The notes: generated from the sequence alone by a model not told the origin. A stretch of 64,000 nt of DNA from Pacificispira sp033344895 (GCA_965229685.1 OZ245920.1:1922001-1986000), one strand, 5' to 3'; shown: positions 53,733-62,629, counted from the stretch's first letter. Numbers and translations are program-made.

Positions 53733-54474
53733 CGTTTCAATCCGTCCTGGTTCCTACCGGGAGGATATAGCCGACCGGCCTATCGGTTGCCACAGCGCGT
53801 GGAACCGCGCCCCATAAACGGACTTGCTGACCAAGGAATACCGAATCCGGCGTGGTTGGGAATACCTGCCGTCTCGAACATGAGCAGCCTCAAGCCCCTC
53901 TAGAGACGCGCAGGCCCGCATGCCGCGGATACATCCTCAACACGCCAGCGCTCCCCGCAACGGCGGCGGCCTCCACCCAGATCTGGATGAACTGCAAGCT
54001 ATCAGGTCCATGAGAATATCAAACCAACGGTATGACCCGATCGAGGTTGCGACCGGTAATAAGTCTGTCAGACGGGTTGAACGACTGAAACGGGGCCGCG
54101 GATAGATCGCGATCAAAAAATCCGTAAACGTCCACGAAAATCGTATTCCTACTTAGGTGCATATAAATCGATAATTGGATGGAGTTGGAATTTTCCGAAA
54201 ATCCTTTCTGACTTACTAGCGGTTTTTGTGGGGTCGGCGCTGGACATGACACTTCGTAGTTGAGCTGGGAAGATCGCCGCTCACCTTTTCCCATCTCACA
54301 TTCAATCTATCCGCCGACAAATTTTTTGGAAGGTCAACACGCATGCGAAAACCTGATCGCGGTTTTCCTGGTTATCCCTGAAGAAGCCGTTTCGTCCCTC
54401 ACATGGATTTTCCTTACGCTAGAGGGAAGCAGTCGTGACTTTCACGATCGCGCTATCCATTGCGAGGAAACCCA
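53733..54474. other. Gene-free, partly AT-rich stretch before the relaxase
   Basis: About 740 bases. The left part has only a weak short frame; 54110-54250 is AT-rich and carries short inverted elements such as TTTTCCGAAAA. This is the natural place for an oriT upstream of a MobV gene, but I cannot identify a nic site. Confidence 0.35.
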
Positions 54475-55587
54475 ATGCAAAATGAGACCATCAAAACCCC
54501 TTTTTCAGACGCCTACGCGATCCTTCGGGCGAAGCGCCACGACACGTTCGAAAGCCTTGCCCGGATGGAGGAGCACGGCATGCGTTCCTCGGGAAACATT
54601 GATCATTGCGATCCAGAACGAACCCCGAAGAACGAATTTGGAGGCGCCCCGGGTGGCTGCGATCCACGACGTTTGGTTGAATGCGTCAGGAAAAAATACG
54701 AGCAGCTAAACTGTCGGAAGCGCAAGAACGGCTGCCTCGCTGTGGAGGTGTTGCTTTCCGCCTCTTTCGAGGCATTCGGACGAGATCCGAACGCCCCGAA
54801 TGAAGAATTTCTCCAAGAATGGAGGGATCGATCGATCACGTGGCTCCAGGCCCGGTTCCCAGATCTGGTCGCGGCTCACCATCTCCACATGGACGAGTCC
54901 ACGCCCCACATCCATGCCTTCATTGTACCTGCGGCGGAGCGAAAAGGCCCGGGTGGCGTGCCAATCTTTGAGGCTTCATACAAAAGCCATTTCAACGATG
55001 GTCGGGATAGCGGGAGGACTTACAAGGATCTTCAGGACGACTATGCCTTGGCCATGAAGCCACTCGGACTCAAGCGCGGGCGACCGAAGAAGCAAACCAA
55101 GGCACGTCACAAGCCAGTCTGGCAGTGGCGCAACGAGGTCGCGGACCTGACGGCACGACTTGATACGAAGGAACGCGAAATCAACGAGCTCAAGCGAGAA
55201 TATGACACAGCCTTCAAGGAGCTTACCGATAGGGAGCGAAAAGTAGTCCGTTTTCGGCGGGAATTGGAACAGAGGGAGCAAAACCTGAAGGAGCAAGAAA
55301 CGCAGCTCAAATCCGAGATCGCGCGTGAGCGCTTCCTTCGAACCTTCTTCTTCTGGCTGGTTCGTGGATGGGTCATCGATGTGATCAGAGCCGAGAACAG
55401 CACCAAGTTCATCGCAGGGTGTGAGCACGGCCGTAAACTGTTGCGCGAGAACCATGCCATGATCCGAAAGATGCCCATACGGCTGGCAAAACTTGTGGAG
55501 GAAGTAAAGAAACAAAAAGAAGCTGCGCGGCAAGAGCAGCCTACTCAAGAGCGACATACTCTGCTCAAGCGGTTTGGGTTTGGGTAG
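54475..55587 (+). CDS. MobV-family relaxase (Mob/Pre plasmid mobilization protein)
   Basis: 370 residues. The relaxase would nick at oriT and lead the strand to a recipient. The metal motif HHLHMDESTPHIH (residues 135-147) matches the MobV HxDE-x-TPHxH pattern; upstream is a conserved N-terminal fold. The C-terminus (about 195-290) is a long coiled coil, and a hydrophobic stretch (FLRTFFFWLVRGWVIDVI) follows. GAGGAA lies before the ATG. MobV proteins are best known from small plasmids and mobilizable elements. Confidence 0.88.
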   Translation: MQNETIKTPFSDAYAILRAKRHDTFESLARMEEHGMRSSGNIDHCDPERTPKNEFGGAPGGCDPRRLVECVRKKYEQLNCRKRKNGCLAVEVLLSASFEAFGRDPNAPNEEFLQEWRDRSITWLQARFPDLVAAHHLHMDESTPHIHAFIVPAAERKGPGGVPIFEASYKSHFNDGRDSGRTYKDLQDDYALAMKPLGLKRGRPKKQTKARHKPVWQWRNEVADLTARLDTKEREINELKREYDTAFKELTDRERKVVRFRRELEQREQNLKEQETQLKSEIARERFLRTFFFWLVRGWVIDVIRAENSTKFIAGCEHGRKLLRENHAMIRKMPIRLAKLVEEVKKQKEAARQEQPTQERHTLLKRFGFG

Positions 55588-55622
55588 CCAATACAGCTCA
55601 ATCCGGAACTGAGGTACGGAGC

Positions 55623-55649
55623 CGGGAGCAAGCTCAACGCTTGCTCCCG
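55623..55649 (+). terminator. Terminator hairpin of the relaxase gene
   Basis: CGGGAGCAAG and CTTGCTCCCG pair perfectly over 10 bp around a 7-base loop, 36 bases after the relaxase stop. A weak pyrimidine run follows. Confidence 0.6.
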
Positions 55650-55822
55650 CAACTCTTCTCAGATTGGAACTTCCGAAGTCCTGCGCCTGGAGACTTCTCC
55701 AAAGGACCGACACCGTGCCGAGGGCCCGTCACGGCGCGAGCCGGAAAAAACCTCAAGAGTGTGACTTCTTATCGGAACAAATTCAGTGAAGGATCAAGAT
55801 GGGCATTCCGATGATTTTGCCA

Positions 55823-56065
55823 TCAGTTCTTCGGTTTTTTGAACCGAACCCCCTCGCCCTTTTCGTCGGCCGGGATGAACTCGATCCCCTCGCGCATCAG
55901 ACAGGTCTCGATCGCGGCCAGGTTCTTGGCCGATGCGGTGGGTACGCCCTTTGCGTTTTCGATCCGCCGGACGGTCGCGACACCAACGCCGGATAGCTTT
56001 GACAGGCCCTCTGCGGAGAGCCTCAGCAGCGCCCTCGCTGCGCGGATTTGATCAGGTGTGATCAT
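55823..56065 (-). CDS. XRE-type helix-turn-helix regulator
   Basis: 80 residues with a single HTH (TPDQIRAARALLRLSAEGLS, then LSGVGVATVRRIENAKG). It resembles Cro/C1-type regulators of alphaproteobacterial elements. It is divergent from the three-gene cassette at 56196-59517 with a 130-base AT-rich gap containing ATGGAGCAGATC and ACAACTCTCACAGAGAGAGT-like repeats, so it probably controls that cassette. Confidence 0.8.
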   Translation of the reverse strand: MITPDQIRAARALLRLSAEGLSKLSGVGVATVRRIENAKGVPTASAKNLAAIETCLMREGIEFIPADEKGEGVRFKKPKN

Positions 56066-56195
56066 TTTACCACCATAAAAGTCATGAAACCTCTTGCGCT
56101 CCGAATCTTGAATCCATACATAAACGATATGGAGCAGATCACATCTGTTGTGATTCTACAACTCTCACAGAGAGAGTCCACGAAAAGGAGCGCTC

Positions 56196-56897
56196 ATGAA
56201 GGAAATCCCAGCCCCCCTCAGCAACGATTCTCTCCTGGAAACGCCGACCTGGGCGAAGTCATTGCCCTGGCTGCCCGCAACAGCACTCAGCGACGATCCT
56301 TACAACACGCTGCATAAGATTCTCCACCGGAGCCCAGGTGGCGGTTTGCGCGATAAGAGCGAGTCCCTGCTTCTCGCGCGGGCTGTCGATCGGAGAGACG
56401 TCGTCATCGATGACTTGGTCCTCCCCTGGCGCCCTGCCTTTGGGTATCAAGATATCGTCGAGCACTTACTCGGTCCGACGGCAGGGACCGAGACGGAATT
56501 GCACCGTCAGCTGAAAGTATGCGCGACCTTGCTGGCCAAGGCGATTGATCCCGCCTGCATGTTGGAACACGAAAGCCCCATCACCGATGAAATCTGTCCT
56601 GTTCGTCCGGACATCGTCGCTTGGTCGGCATATGGGCATGCGCGGAGCTTCGAATGCGGTGCAACCACGGGTCGGAGCATTCTGGAACAGCTGGACGCGT
56701 CCGTGATCGGTGTCGCAGTTCTGCCCTACGCAGGGATCGAGGCGGGATTCCTCCGTGGCTATGTCTTCCGCAATCCGGATAACCCGATGCTTGAGGCCGC
56801 CTCCTTCGAGGCCAGTCTTGCAGCGTGGGCCGCCGTTCGGGACCTCGGGCGCCTCACTTCGCCCAACGCGCCGCGGATCGGAGGTGCAGCACTGTGA
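56196..56897 (+). CDS. Unknown protein, first gene of the AAA-M41 cassette
   Basis: 233 residues, no family recognised. A segment PVRPDIVAWSAYGHARSFEC and GATTGRSILEQL has the D...E spacing and strand pattern of PD-(D/E)XK-like nucleases, but the motif is weak and no Lys is placed with certainty. AAGGAG lies 6 bases before the ATG. Its TGA overlaps the GTG of the next gene. Function inferred only from being coupled to a protease-ATPase. Confidence 0.6.
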   Translation: MKEIPAPLSNDSLLETPTWAKSLPWLPATALSDDPYNTLHKILHRSPGGGLRDKSESLLLARAVDRRDVVIDDLVLPWRPAFGYQDIVEHLLGPTAGTETELHRQLKVCATLLAKAIDPACMLEHESPITDEICPVRPDIVAWSAYGHARSFECGATTGRSILEQLDASVIGVAVLPYAGIEAGFLRGYVFRNPDNPMLEAASFEASLAAWAAVRDLGRLTSPNAPRIGGAAL

Positions 56898-57442
56898 TCC
56901 TAAGCTATGACCGCCCTGTGACCCTCAAGGATGTCGGCTCGTTCCTCGAGCGCCACGGCCACACTGTGAGCGAGCTCAGCTATTGGCTGGGTGTACGCCA
57001 CCACCAGATGGGACGCCTCCTCCGGCGTGACGCCAAAGTCGAACCCAGGATGCTGTTGCACCATAGGGCCGCGATGATCCTGCGTTGGCTGGATGCGTAT
57101 CCGGGTACGGAGATCTCCTTCGAATGCCCCCGCCCGACGGCACTGCTCAGAAGGCTCCGAACTCTCGCGTCGCAACGGATCACGCAACGCCGCTTTGCCC
57201 TGGTCCTGGGATATGACGCGAGCGCGGCATATCGGTGGAAGCGATGCCAGGACCGGGTCGACCCCTCCGGGCAGAGAATTCTATCGATCCTGAACGATCG
57301 GGATGACGAGACACTATATAGAAACTGGAGGCGCTGGATTAAGAACGCGTCCCTGGAGGCACGGCTGCGCGGTGTGGCCGACTTGAGGCTTGCGACAGGT
57401 TGGCCTCAGGACCGCCTGCCGATGGAGGAGAAAACGCAGTGA
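56894..57442 (+). CDS. Putative DNA-binding protein, second gene of the AAA-M41 cassette
   Basis: 182 residues, rich in Arg. Two regions look like helix-turn-helix motifs: TVSELSYWLGVRHHQMGRLL (about 17-36) and TQRRFALVLGYDASAAYRW (about 97-115). GTG start overlaps the previous stop (GTGA), so it is translationally coupled. I do not recognise a family; a DNA-binding adaptor or regulator is inferred. Confidence 0.55.
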   Translation: MILSYDRPVTLKDVGSFLERHGHTVSELSYWLGVRHHQMGRLLRRDAKVEPRMLLHHRAAMILRWLDAYPGTEISFECPRPTALLRRLRTLASQRITQRRFALVLGYDASAAYRWKRCQDRVDPSGQRILSILNDRDDETLYRNWRRWIKNASLEARLRGVADLRLATGWPQDRLPMEEKTQ

Positions 57443-57525
57443 TACCGATACCCGCTCCCTGACCGCGACGCTCGGCATCTTCGCCCGGCGTCTTCTGATC
57501 GAACCGCCATGTCGAGTGATGCCCC

Positions 57526-59517
57526 ATGCCCCAACACGACCCCACACCTGCGTCTTACAACAGTTCTCCGAATTTGCCCGCCGCACCGCCGGTGGACATC
57601 CGGCCCTTCGGCGTCAGAGTTCTCGCCGCCCTCTTCCTCCTCAAGAAAGCTTTTGGGCAGCACCCCACCCTGGCGATCCGAATGGGCCGGCAGGTCAGCA
57701 TCCTGATTGCCCCGGACGAAACATGGATTGAACCGATCGGAGTTGCTCTGGAGCAGCGGGGCACCCTGCCTCTCGCATTCGACCTTCCCCTCGATATGGA
57801 AACCGGGGAAGCCCTCAGGGACGGCGTGGTCCTGTCTCGGGATCCCCGTCATACGCGGCGTGATGCCAATCATCCGGAAAAGGTTCTGATCGATCGCCTG
57901 AGCCTTGGGCTTTCCGTCGTCGCGGTATGCGCGGCACCGGCACAGGAGTTGGGGCCGCTATTGCTCGCGACGGCCGATGAGACGGTGAAGGTCGATGGGT
58001 TCACGCGCGAGACGCTGGCCGAGTTCTGGCAGGCGCTGACGAGAAAGCCCGTCGACAGCCCTATCCCTCTTCCTGACCTGGGCCATGTTCGGGCAGACCA
58101 GCTGGTCGCCGCCTTCCGGGAGAAGGAGAACTGGGCCGCGTTCTGCGCACGCCTTAAGAAGATCCTTGAGCAAAGGAAAAGCACATCGCCGTCGTTCACG
58201 CTCGATCAGCTGCACGGCCTGGAAGCGGCGGTCGCATGGGGCAAGGACCTCGCCGACGACATTGCGGCCTATGAAGCCGGGGGGATTGAATGGTCCGACA
58301 TGGACCGCGGGGCGCTGCTCGTGGGGCCGCCCGGCATCGGCAAGACGATGTTCGCCCGCGCCCTGGCCGGGACCTGTCGTATCCCGCTCATCATCGGTTC
58401 TCTCGCGGAGTGGCAGGCCAGCGGATCTCTCGACCACCATCTCACCGCGATGCGGACGTGTTTTGCGAAGGCACGGTCCTCGGCACCCTCCGTGCTCTTC
58501 ATCGACGAGATCGACGCGGTGGGGTCCCGCCTGGAAACAACGGATCGGAACTCGGTCTACATGAGCCAGGTCATCACCGCACTGCTGCAGGAACTGGACG
58601 GGACAGTGGCACGCGAAGGCGTGATTGTACTCGCAGCCACCAACAATGCCGCCGCCCTTGATCCGGCCATCACCCGGCCCGGCCGCTTCGACCATATCGT
58701 TGAGTTGAGCCTGCCCGGTCCGGAGGCGCTCGAGGGGATCTTTCGGTTCCACCTCGGACCCGATCTCGCCGACGCCGCCCTCTCGGAGATCGTCGGGATG
58801 GCGCGAGACGCGAGTGGCGCGGACTGCGCCAAATGGGTACGCACCGCACGACGCCTTGCCCGGAAGGAGCGCCGGGCCCTCGCCGTCGGGGATCTCGATG
58901 CGGTGATTCAGAAGGAACGACCTCTCCTACCCGAGAGTCTCCGCTGGCGCGTCGCCGTGCACGAGGCCGGCCATGCCTTGGTCGCCCATGAATACTTCCC
59001 GGACCACATCCATGAAGTCTCGATCCAGTCGGTCAAAGGCGCGTTCGGCGCGACAGTCCTCCGCCCGCCGCCACTCATGACCCTCAGCGACTTGGAGGCA
59101 CAGATCCAGTATCACCTGGCGGGCCGTGTCGCGGAGATGCTGATCCTGGGAGAGGTCTCCGTTGGCGCCGGTGGCTCTATCAACAGCGACCTCGCAAGAG
59201 CGACGACCCTGGCACATCAGGCATTCGGAGAGTTCTGTCTCGATCGCGATGCCGTGCCCTTGTGGACCAACACAGACGATCTGGCGAACCCGACTTTTGT
59301 ACCCATTGCCGGCGCAGATGTCCGGGACAAGGCCAGATCGCTCCTCGCCAAAGCCCACGACAGCGCTCAGGCCCTTCTCGGTGCAAAACGACAAGACCTG
59401 GAGCGGGTCGCGAAATCCCTGGCACGAACACATAGGCTCTCTCGTGGAGAGTTGCTTGAAGTGCTCCAATCGACCGCCAGTGAACTCAGCCACCAAGAAA
59501 ATTTGCCCCCAACCTGA
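57526..59517 (+). CDS. Soluble FtsH-like AAA+ ATPase with peptidase M41 domain
   Basis: 663 residues. The AAA module has Walker A GPPGIGKT (267-274), Walker B VLFIDEID (ending at D330), and the second region of homology near RPGRFD. The zinc protease has H479-E480-A-G-H483 and a third ligand D555 in INSDLARAT. Unlike housekeeping FtsH it has no N-terminal membrane helices; instead about 200 residues of unfamiliar sequence precede the ATPase. It starts 83 bases after the previous gene. It should unfold and degrade proteins; its substrate is unknown. Its place on a mobile element is notable. Confidence 0.85.
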   Translation: MPQHDPTPASYNSSPNLPAAPPVDIRPFGVRVLAALFLLKKAFGQHPTLAIRMGRQVSILIAPDETWIEPIGVALEQRGTLPLAFDLPLDMETGEALRDGVVLSRDPRHTRRDANHPEKVLIDRLSLGLSVVAVCAAPAQELGPLLLATADETVKVDGFTRETLAEFWQALTRKPVDSPIPLPDLGHVRADQLVAAFREKENWAAFCARLKKILEQRKSTSPSFTLDQLHGLEAAVAWGKDLADDIAAYEAGGIEWSDMDRGALLVGPPGIGKTMFARALAGTCRIPLIIGSLAEWQASGSLDHHLTAMRTCFAKARSSAPSVLFIDEIDAVGSRLETTDRNSVYMSQVITALLQELDGTVAREGVIVLAATNNAAALDPAITRPGRFDHIVELSLPGPEALEGIFRFHLGPDLADAALSEIVGMARDASGADCAKWVRTARRLARKERRALAVGDLDAVIQKERPLLPESLRWRVAVHEAGHALVAHEYFPDHIHEVSIQSVKGAFGATVLRPPPLMTLSDLEAQIQYHLAGRVAEMLILGEVSVGAGGSINSDLARATTLAHQAFGEFCLDRDAVPLWTNTDDLANPTFVPIAGADVRDKARSLLAKAHDSAQALLGAKRQDLERVAKSLARTHRLSRGELLEVLQSTASELSHQENLPPT

Positions 59518-59530
59518 TTTTTTACACCCC

Positions 59531-59552
59531 TCCCTCACATTTCGATGAGGGA
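59531..59552 (+). terminator. Hairpin after the AAA-M41 gene
   Basis: TCCCTCA and TGAGGGA form a perfect 7-bp stem with an 8-base loop, 14 bases after the stop codon. No T-run follows. Confidence 0.5.
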
Positions 59553-59803
59553 TACTGACAATTGTGGGGGGTTGGCCAACGAGCGCACTGGCTCGAATCG
59601 CCAAAAGCCCTCCAGGCACCAAACAAGGTTTGTGTGAAACAAACGCTAGAACCGATTTGAGGCGAGAAGTTTGGAACCGTGAACAGGGAAACTCAAAGCA
59701 CCAATGTTGTGCAGATCCCAATGACGAGCAGCGCCAAACGAACAGTCAGTCTCCTCTGGCTCAGCAATTTGGCTGATGGAAGCCGCCTTCAAGGTGGCAC
59801 GCG

Positions 59804-60085
59804 ATGAGCGCCCTGCATCGCCAAACGCTTCCTCTCATTCCACGCGTTTTGTCGCGTGAGCAGGCCGCTGCCTATGTGGGTTTGTCTGTTGCCGCATTTG
59901 ATCAACGTGTCAAGGCCGGCAAGCTGCCTACCCCACTGCCTGCCGATGTTTATGGCCGGGCTCGCTTCGATCGTGCGCAGCTTGACCGACAGCTCGACCG
60001 CGACAGCGGCCTGAGCGAAAAATCAATGGTGTCTGCTGCGTCCGCGCTGAGGGAATGGAGGAATCGTGAATATGGGAAACATTAA
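59804..60085 (+). CDS. Excisionase-like small helix-turn-helix protein
   Basis: 93 residues with an AlpA/MerR-like winged helix: LSREQAAAYVGLSVAAFDQR followed by a Lys/Pro turn (AGKLPTPL) and ARFDRAQLDRQLD. Proteins like this sit directly before element integrases and direct excision. Its end overlaps the integrase start by about 20 bases. Confidence 0.75.
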   Translation: MSALHRQTLPLIPRVLSREQAAAYVGLSVAAFDQRVKAGKLPTPLPADVYGRARFDRAQLDRQLDRDSGLSEKSMVSAASALREWRNREYGKH

Positions 60086-61118
60086 AGTTCGCCATCTAGT
60101 CGTGAGAAATGGTGCGTTCTATTTCCAGGCAACTCTAGTTATGAGGCAAGCGGGGATGTGCTCGGAACCACTTGGTAAGGACTTCGCCAAGGCTATCGCT
60201 CGCGCCGAAACTTTAAATGCGATGTGGGATCGAGTTCGTGTTGGCGAGCCCCACAAGGACGCGCCAGGCACGGTGGTTTGGCTAATCAAGCAATACGAGA
60301 ATCATCGCTGGTATAGAAGGCTCTCAAAGAAGGGCAAGCAAGAGGCAGACACTGCGATCAAGGATATTCGTGACGCATTAGGGCCGGCCCATATCGAAAC
60401 GATTACCCCCGATGTTGTCGATGAGTTCGTAGACGCCCTACAGCAGGAACGCAGTGATGATGTCGCGCGTCGCCGGCTCAAGTACCTTCGCCGAATGCTT
60501 AACCTTCCGGCCGCAAAGCGCATCATCGGGACAGCCAACCCAGCATCCGGCGTGGAAGTCACGCCCTATCGTCCACGCAGGCAAGTCTGGACCAGCGAGC
60601 AAGTAGACCGAATTCTGCTAAGCGCCACGGACAATTGTATGCACGGCCTCGCGCTCGCATTGCAGCTCTGCTACGACACCGCGCAGCGGCCAGGGGACAT
60701 CCTGAACACAACATGGGCAGACCTTACGGGTGAATGGCTCACCATCCGCCAGGGAAAAACTGGCCAACAGGTGGATTGCCCGCTTGATGCACGCACGTTG
60801 GCCATGCTGGCTGCAACAGAGCGCCGATCCACGCAGATTGTGACGGCACCCAGTGGGAAGCCCTATGTAACGTACAGCTATTTCGCCAAACACTTCCGCG
60901 AGATGCGCGCAGTTGCCGGCCTACCCACCGATTTGCGAGTCCAGGATCTCCGCCGCACGGCTGCGACAGAGGTCAGCGCTGGAGGTGGGCTTGTTCATCC
61001 GGTGCTTGGCCATAAGCCGAATTCCCCTGCAACACGGGTGTACGAACTGCCCAACCGCGCGGCCGTGAAAGTCGCTCAGGACGCCCGTCGGAAGGGTAAA
61101 GAAGGAACGAAAGTTTGA
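60066..61118 (+). CDS. Tyrosine recombinase/integrase
   Basis: 350 residues. The catalytic set is visible: R208 in TAQRPGDIL, Lys in IRQGKTGQQ, R296 in QDLRRTAAT (the usual His before is Gln), His in VLGHKPN and nucleophile Y326 in TRVYELPN. The N-terminal part has an AP2-like arm-binding region and a SAM-like core-binding domain. GGAGG precedes the GTG at 60066; the ATG at 60072 is possible. The stop lies 62 bases before the tRNA-Arg 3' end, its likely target. Confidence 0.92.
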   Translation: MNMGNIKVRHLVVRNGAFYFQATLVMRQAGMCSEPLGKDFAKAIARAETLNAMWDRVRVGEPHKDAPGTVVWLIKQYENHRWYRRLSKKGKQEADTAIKDIRDALGPAHIETITPDVVDEFVDALQQERSDDVARRRLKYLRRMLNLPAAKRIIGTANPASGVEVTPYRPRRQVWTSEQVDRILLSATDNCMHGLALALQLCYDTAQRPGDILNTTWADLTGEWLTIRQGKTGQQVDCPLDARTLAMLAATERRSTQIVTAPSGKPYVTYSYFAKHFREMRAVAGLPTDLRVQDLRRTAATEVSAGGGLVHPVLGHKPNSPATRVYELPNRAAVKVAQDARRKGKEGTKV

Positions 61119-61175
61119 AAGATGGGTTTGAAAGAGTTTGAAAGCCTAAACGGCATTACCGCTAAGCGTTTGAAA
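61113..61175 (+). repeat. Four GTTTGAAA iterons (putative integrase arm sites)
   Basis: GTTTGAAA occurs at 61113, 61126, 61136 and 61168 in the same orientation, three with a following G, between the integrase stop and the tRNA. This is the expected place of arm-type binding sites next to the attachment core. Confidence 0.6.
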
Positions 61176-61179
61176 ATAC

Positions 61180-61256
61180 TGGCGGCCCCGGCAGGACTCG
61201 AACCTGCAACCATCCGCTTAGAAGGCGGGTGCTCTATCCAGTTGAGCTACGGGGCC
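61180..61256 (-). tRNA. tRNA-Arg (anticodon TCT)
   Basis: 77 bases read on the minus strand from 61256. The acceptor stem GGCCCCG/CGGGGCC is perfect; D arm TAGCTCAACTGGATAGAGCA, anticodon loop CTTCTAA (anticodon at 61220-61222), and T arm GGTTCGAGTCC are canonical. CCA is encoded at 61180-61182. Its 3' end faces the integrase gene and is the probable attachment site. Confidence 0.97.
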
Positions 61257-61305
61257 GGATACCGCGGCAGGAGCTCTTAGTCTCGGCCCCGCGGTTGGTC
61301 AACGG

Positions 61306-61611
61306 TCAATGGGTCCAGGGACGCTTGCGGCCATTCGAGAAGTTGTCCGCATAGGCCTTCGGCTTGATGCGGCGGTCCTTCGGCTTCTCGACGGTATAGG
61401 CGTAGCCGTGCTTTTCGGCATAGGCGATTGCCTCTTCGGCGGTATCGAAGCTCAGACGCACCTGCTTGCGCGTATCCGCGGAGCCAACCCATCCCATCAA
61501 TGCGTCCGGACGCCCTGGATCGGCAGGTTCGAATTCCAGAATCCAATCCCGGGTCTTGCCGCGCCCGGATTGCATAGCGGTTTTCGCCGGTTTGAAGATC
61601 CTGACTTCCAT
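61306..61611 (-). CDS. Complex I accessory subunit, NDUFS4-like (ETC complex I subunit)
   Basis: 101 residues: MEVRIFKPAKTAMQSGRGKT, WILEFEP, the LMGWVGSADT strand and SFDTAEEAIAYAEKHGYAY match the NDUFS4/AQDQ family of supernumerary NADH:quinone oxidoreductase subunits, found in alphaproteobacteria and mitochondria. It would sit on the peripheral arm of complex I. GGGAGGGG precedes the ATG. A single gene here, away from nuo genes, as is usual. Confidence 0.9.
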   Translation of the reverse strand: MEVRIFKPAKTAMQSGRGKTRDWILEFEPADPGRPDALMGWVGSADTRKQVRLSFDTAEEAIAYAEKHGYAYTVEKPKDRRIKPKAYADNFSNGRKRPWTH

Positions 61612-61807
61612 TGTCCCCTCCCTAGCGAGGCCGTTTTCCGTGTCGGATGGGGTCATACCACGCTTCGACTGGAACATTCCAGCCCGCAGCACAGTTCAAA
61701 TTCACCTTAATAACCGGCGTGACGTTATCGAGGGTCATCCCCCTGGCCGCCCCCGTCTCGGATCATTTTGTGGTTCTCGACAACGCAACTGGACCGAAGG
61801 GGTACGG

Positions 61808-62329
61808 ATGATTAAAAATTCAGAAAGCGTCTTTTCGCCCCCAATGGCACAAGCACGGTCTGTCCGAATGGTTGATATGCTTCAGAAATCGAAATGCCGC
61901 GTCCTGGTCGTCGATGACAACGCGCCGGTGAGAATGCTGCTTCGCGAGCTGCTGCGGAACGAAGGCGTTGCGTCCATTTCGGAGGCGGAGAATGGCGTTG
62001 AAGCCCTCGCCCATCTGGAGGCACGGCCTTTCGACATCGTGTTCGCCGATCTGGAAATGCCGACGATGGGCGGCATGGAGCTCATGCGAACCGTCCGGGA
62101 AGAAAAGATTATCTATAACAGCCAGATACCTTTCGTCTTCGTCACGGCGCATGCCAATCCGGACCTTGTCGCCATGGCACGTAGCCTGGGCGTCGCCGGG
62201 TATCTGGTGAAGCCGATCTCGTCGGGACAACTCCGTGCCAAACTGGACCAGGCCCTGCGCATTGCGCAGAAGCTTATGGATCAGGATGCCCGGCCGTCGA
62301 AGGCCGCCGATACCTGGGATCTGAAATAG
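61808..62329 (+). CDS. Single-domain response regulator
   Basis: 173 residues: receiver domain at about 30-155 with VVDDN, phospho-acceptor D81 in FADLEMPTMGG, switch Thr in VFVTAH and Lys in LVKPIS, then a short helical tail. No output domain. No kinase is adjacent. The ATG at 61808 is the first good start in the frame. Confidence 0.85.
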   Translation: MIKNSESVFSPPMAQARSVRMVDMLQKSKCRVLVVDDNAPVRMLLRELLRNEGVASISEAENGVEALAHLEARPFDIVFADLEMPTMGGMELMRTVREEKIIYNSQIPFVFVTAHANPDLVAMARSLGVAGYLVKPISSGQLRAKLDQALRIAQKLMDQDARPSKAADTWDLK

Positions 62330-62563
62330 TTCGGCCGACGGTGACCGATTCCGGGTCACCCCAGTTTCCATTCTTTCGTAAGGGTGCAGAGCCCCGGAAC
62401 GGCGGCGGTCCACCGGGTGGGATTGTATCGCCCCCCGTAATTCTCCCCAGCAGCCTCCATGAACAGGGGGCGTTACCGCGTCGGCATTTGCCCTGGTGCG
62501 TGCATTCAGCACAGGTCCGTTCGATCCCCTGCCCGCTTACGGCGAAATCAATCGTCTTCCACA

Positions 62564-62594
62564 TTGACATGAATATTGATTCATGTTTCATAAT
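62564..62594 (+). promoter_or_regulatory. Promoter of the branched-chain-type ABC operon
   Basis: TTGACA (62564-62569) and CATAAT (62589-62594) are 19 bases apart, or TCATAA with an 18-base spacer; start codon at 62630. Confidence 0.55.
62567..62586. promoter_or_regulatory. Perfect palindromic operator inside the promoter
   Basis: ACATGAAT-ATTG-ATTCATGT, 8-base perfect arms, overlaps the -35 and fills the spacer. A dimeric repressor bound here would block RNA polymerase. The regulator is not adjacent. Confidence 0.55.
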
Positions 62595-62629
62595 TTGCCC
62601 AGAACATACAAACAGGGAGGACTATCCAG

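Larger units (their letters stand above)
51623..61179. mobile_element. Integrative mobilizable element at tRNA-Arg(TCT)
   Basis: A tyrosine integrase and excisionase-like gene lie against the 3' end of tRNA-Arg, with a MobV relaxase, an ArdC remnant, a toxin-antitoxin pair and an XRE regulator inside. No type IV secretion genes are seen, so it would need a helper. The right end is well set at the tRNA; the left end is a minimum and could reach about 43.65 kb, where GC content drops. Confidence 0.65.
62330..62629. other. Intergenic region with regulated promoter
   Basis: 300 bases without a gene; GC-rich to about 62530, then AT-rich with a -35/-10 pair and a perfect palindrome between them (next entries). 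Confidence 0.5.

Noticed and set aside
53920..54105. A 61-codon frame upstream of the relaxase
   Set aside because: No ribosome site, no family, and low-complexity composition; treated as non-coding.
43641..61180. A second copy of the tRNA-Arg 3' end marking the left end of the element
   Set aside because: Scanning by eye showed no convincing copy of the CTGGCGGCCCCGGCAGG region; the left boundary stays open.
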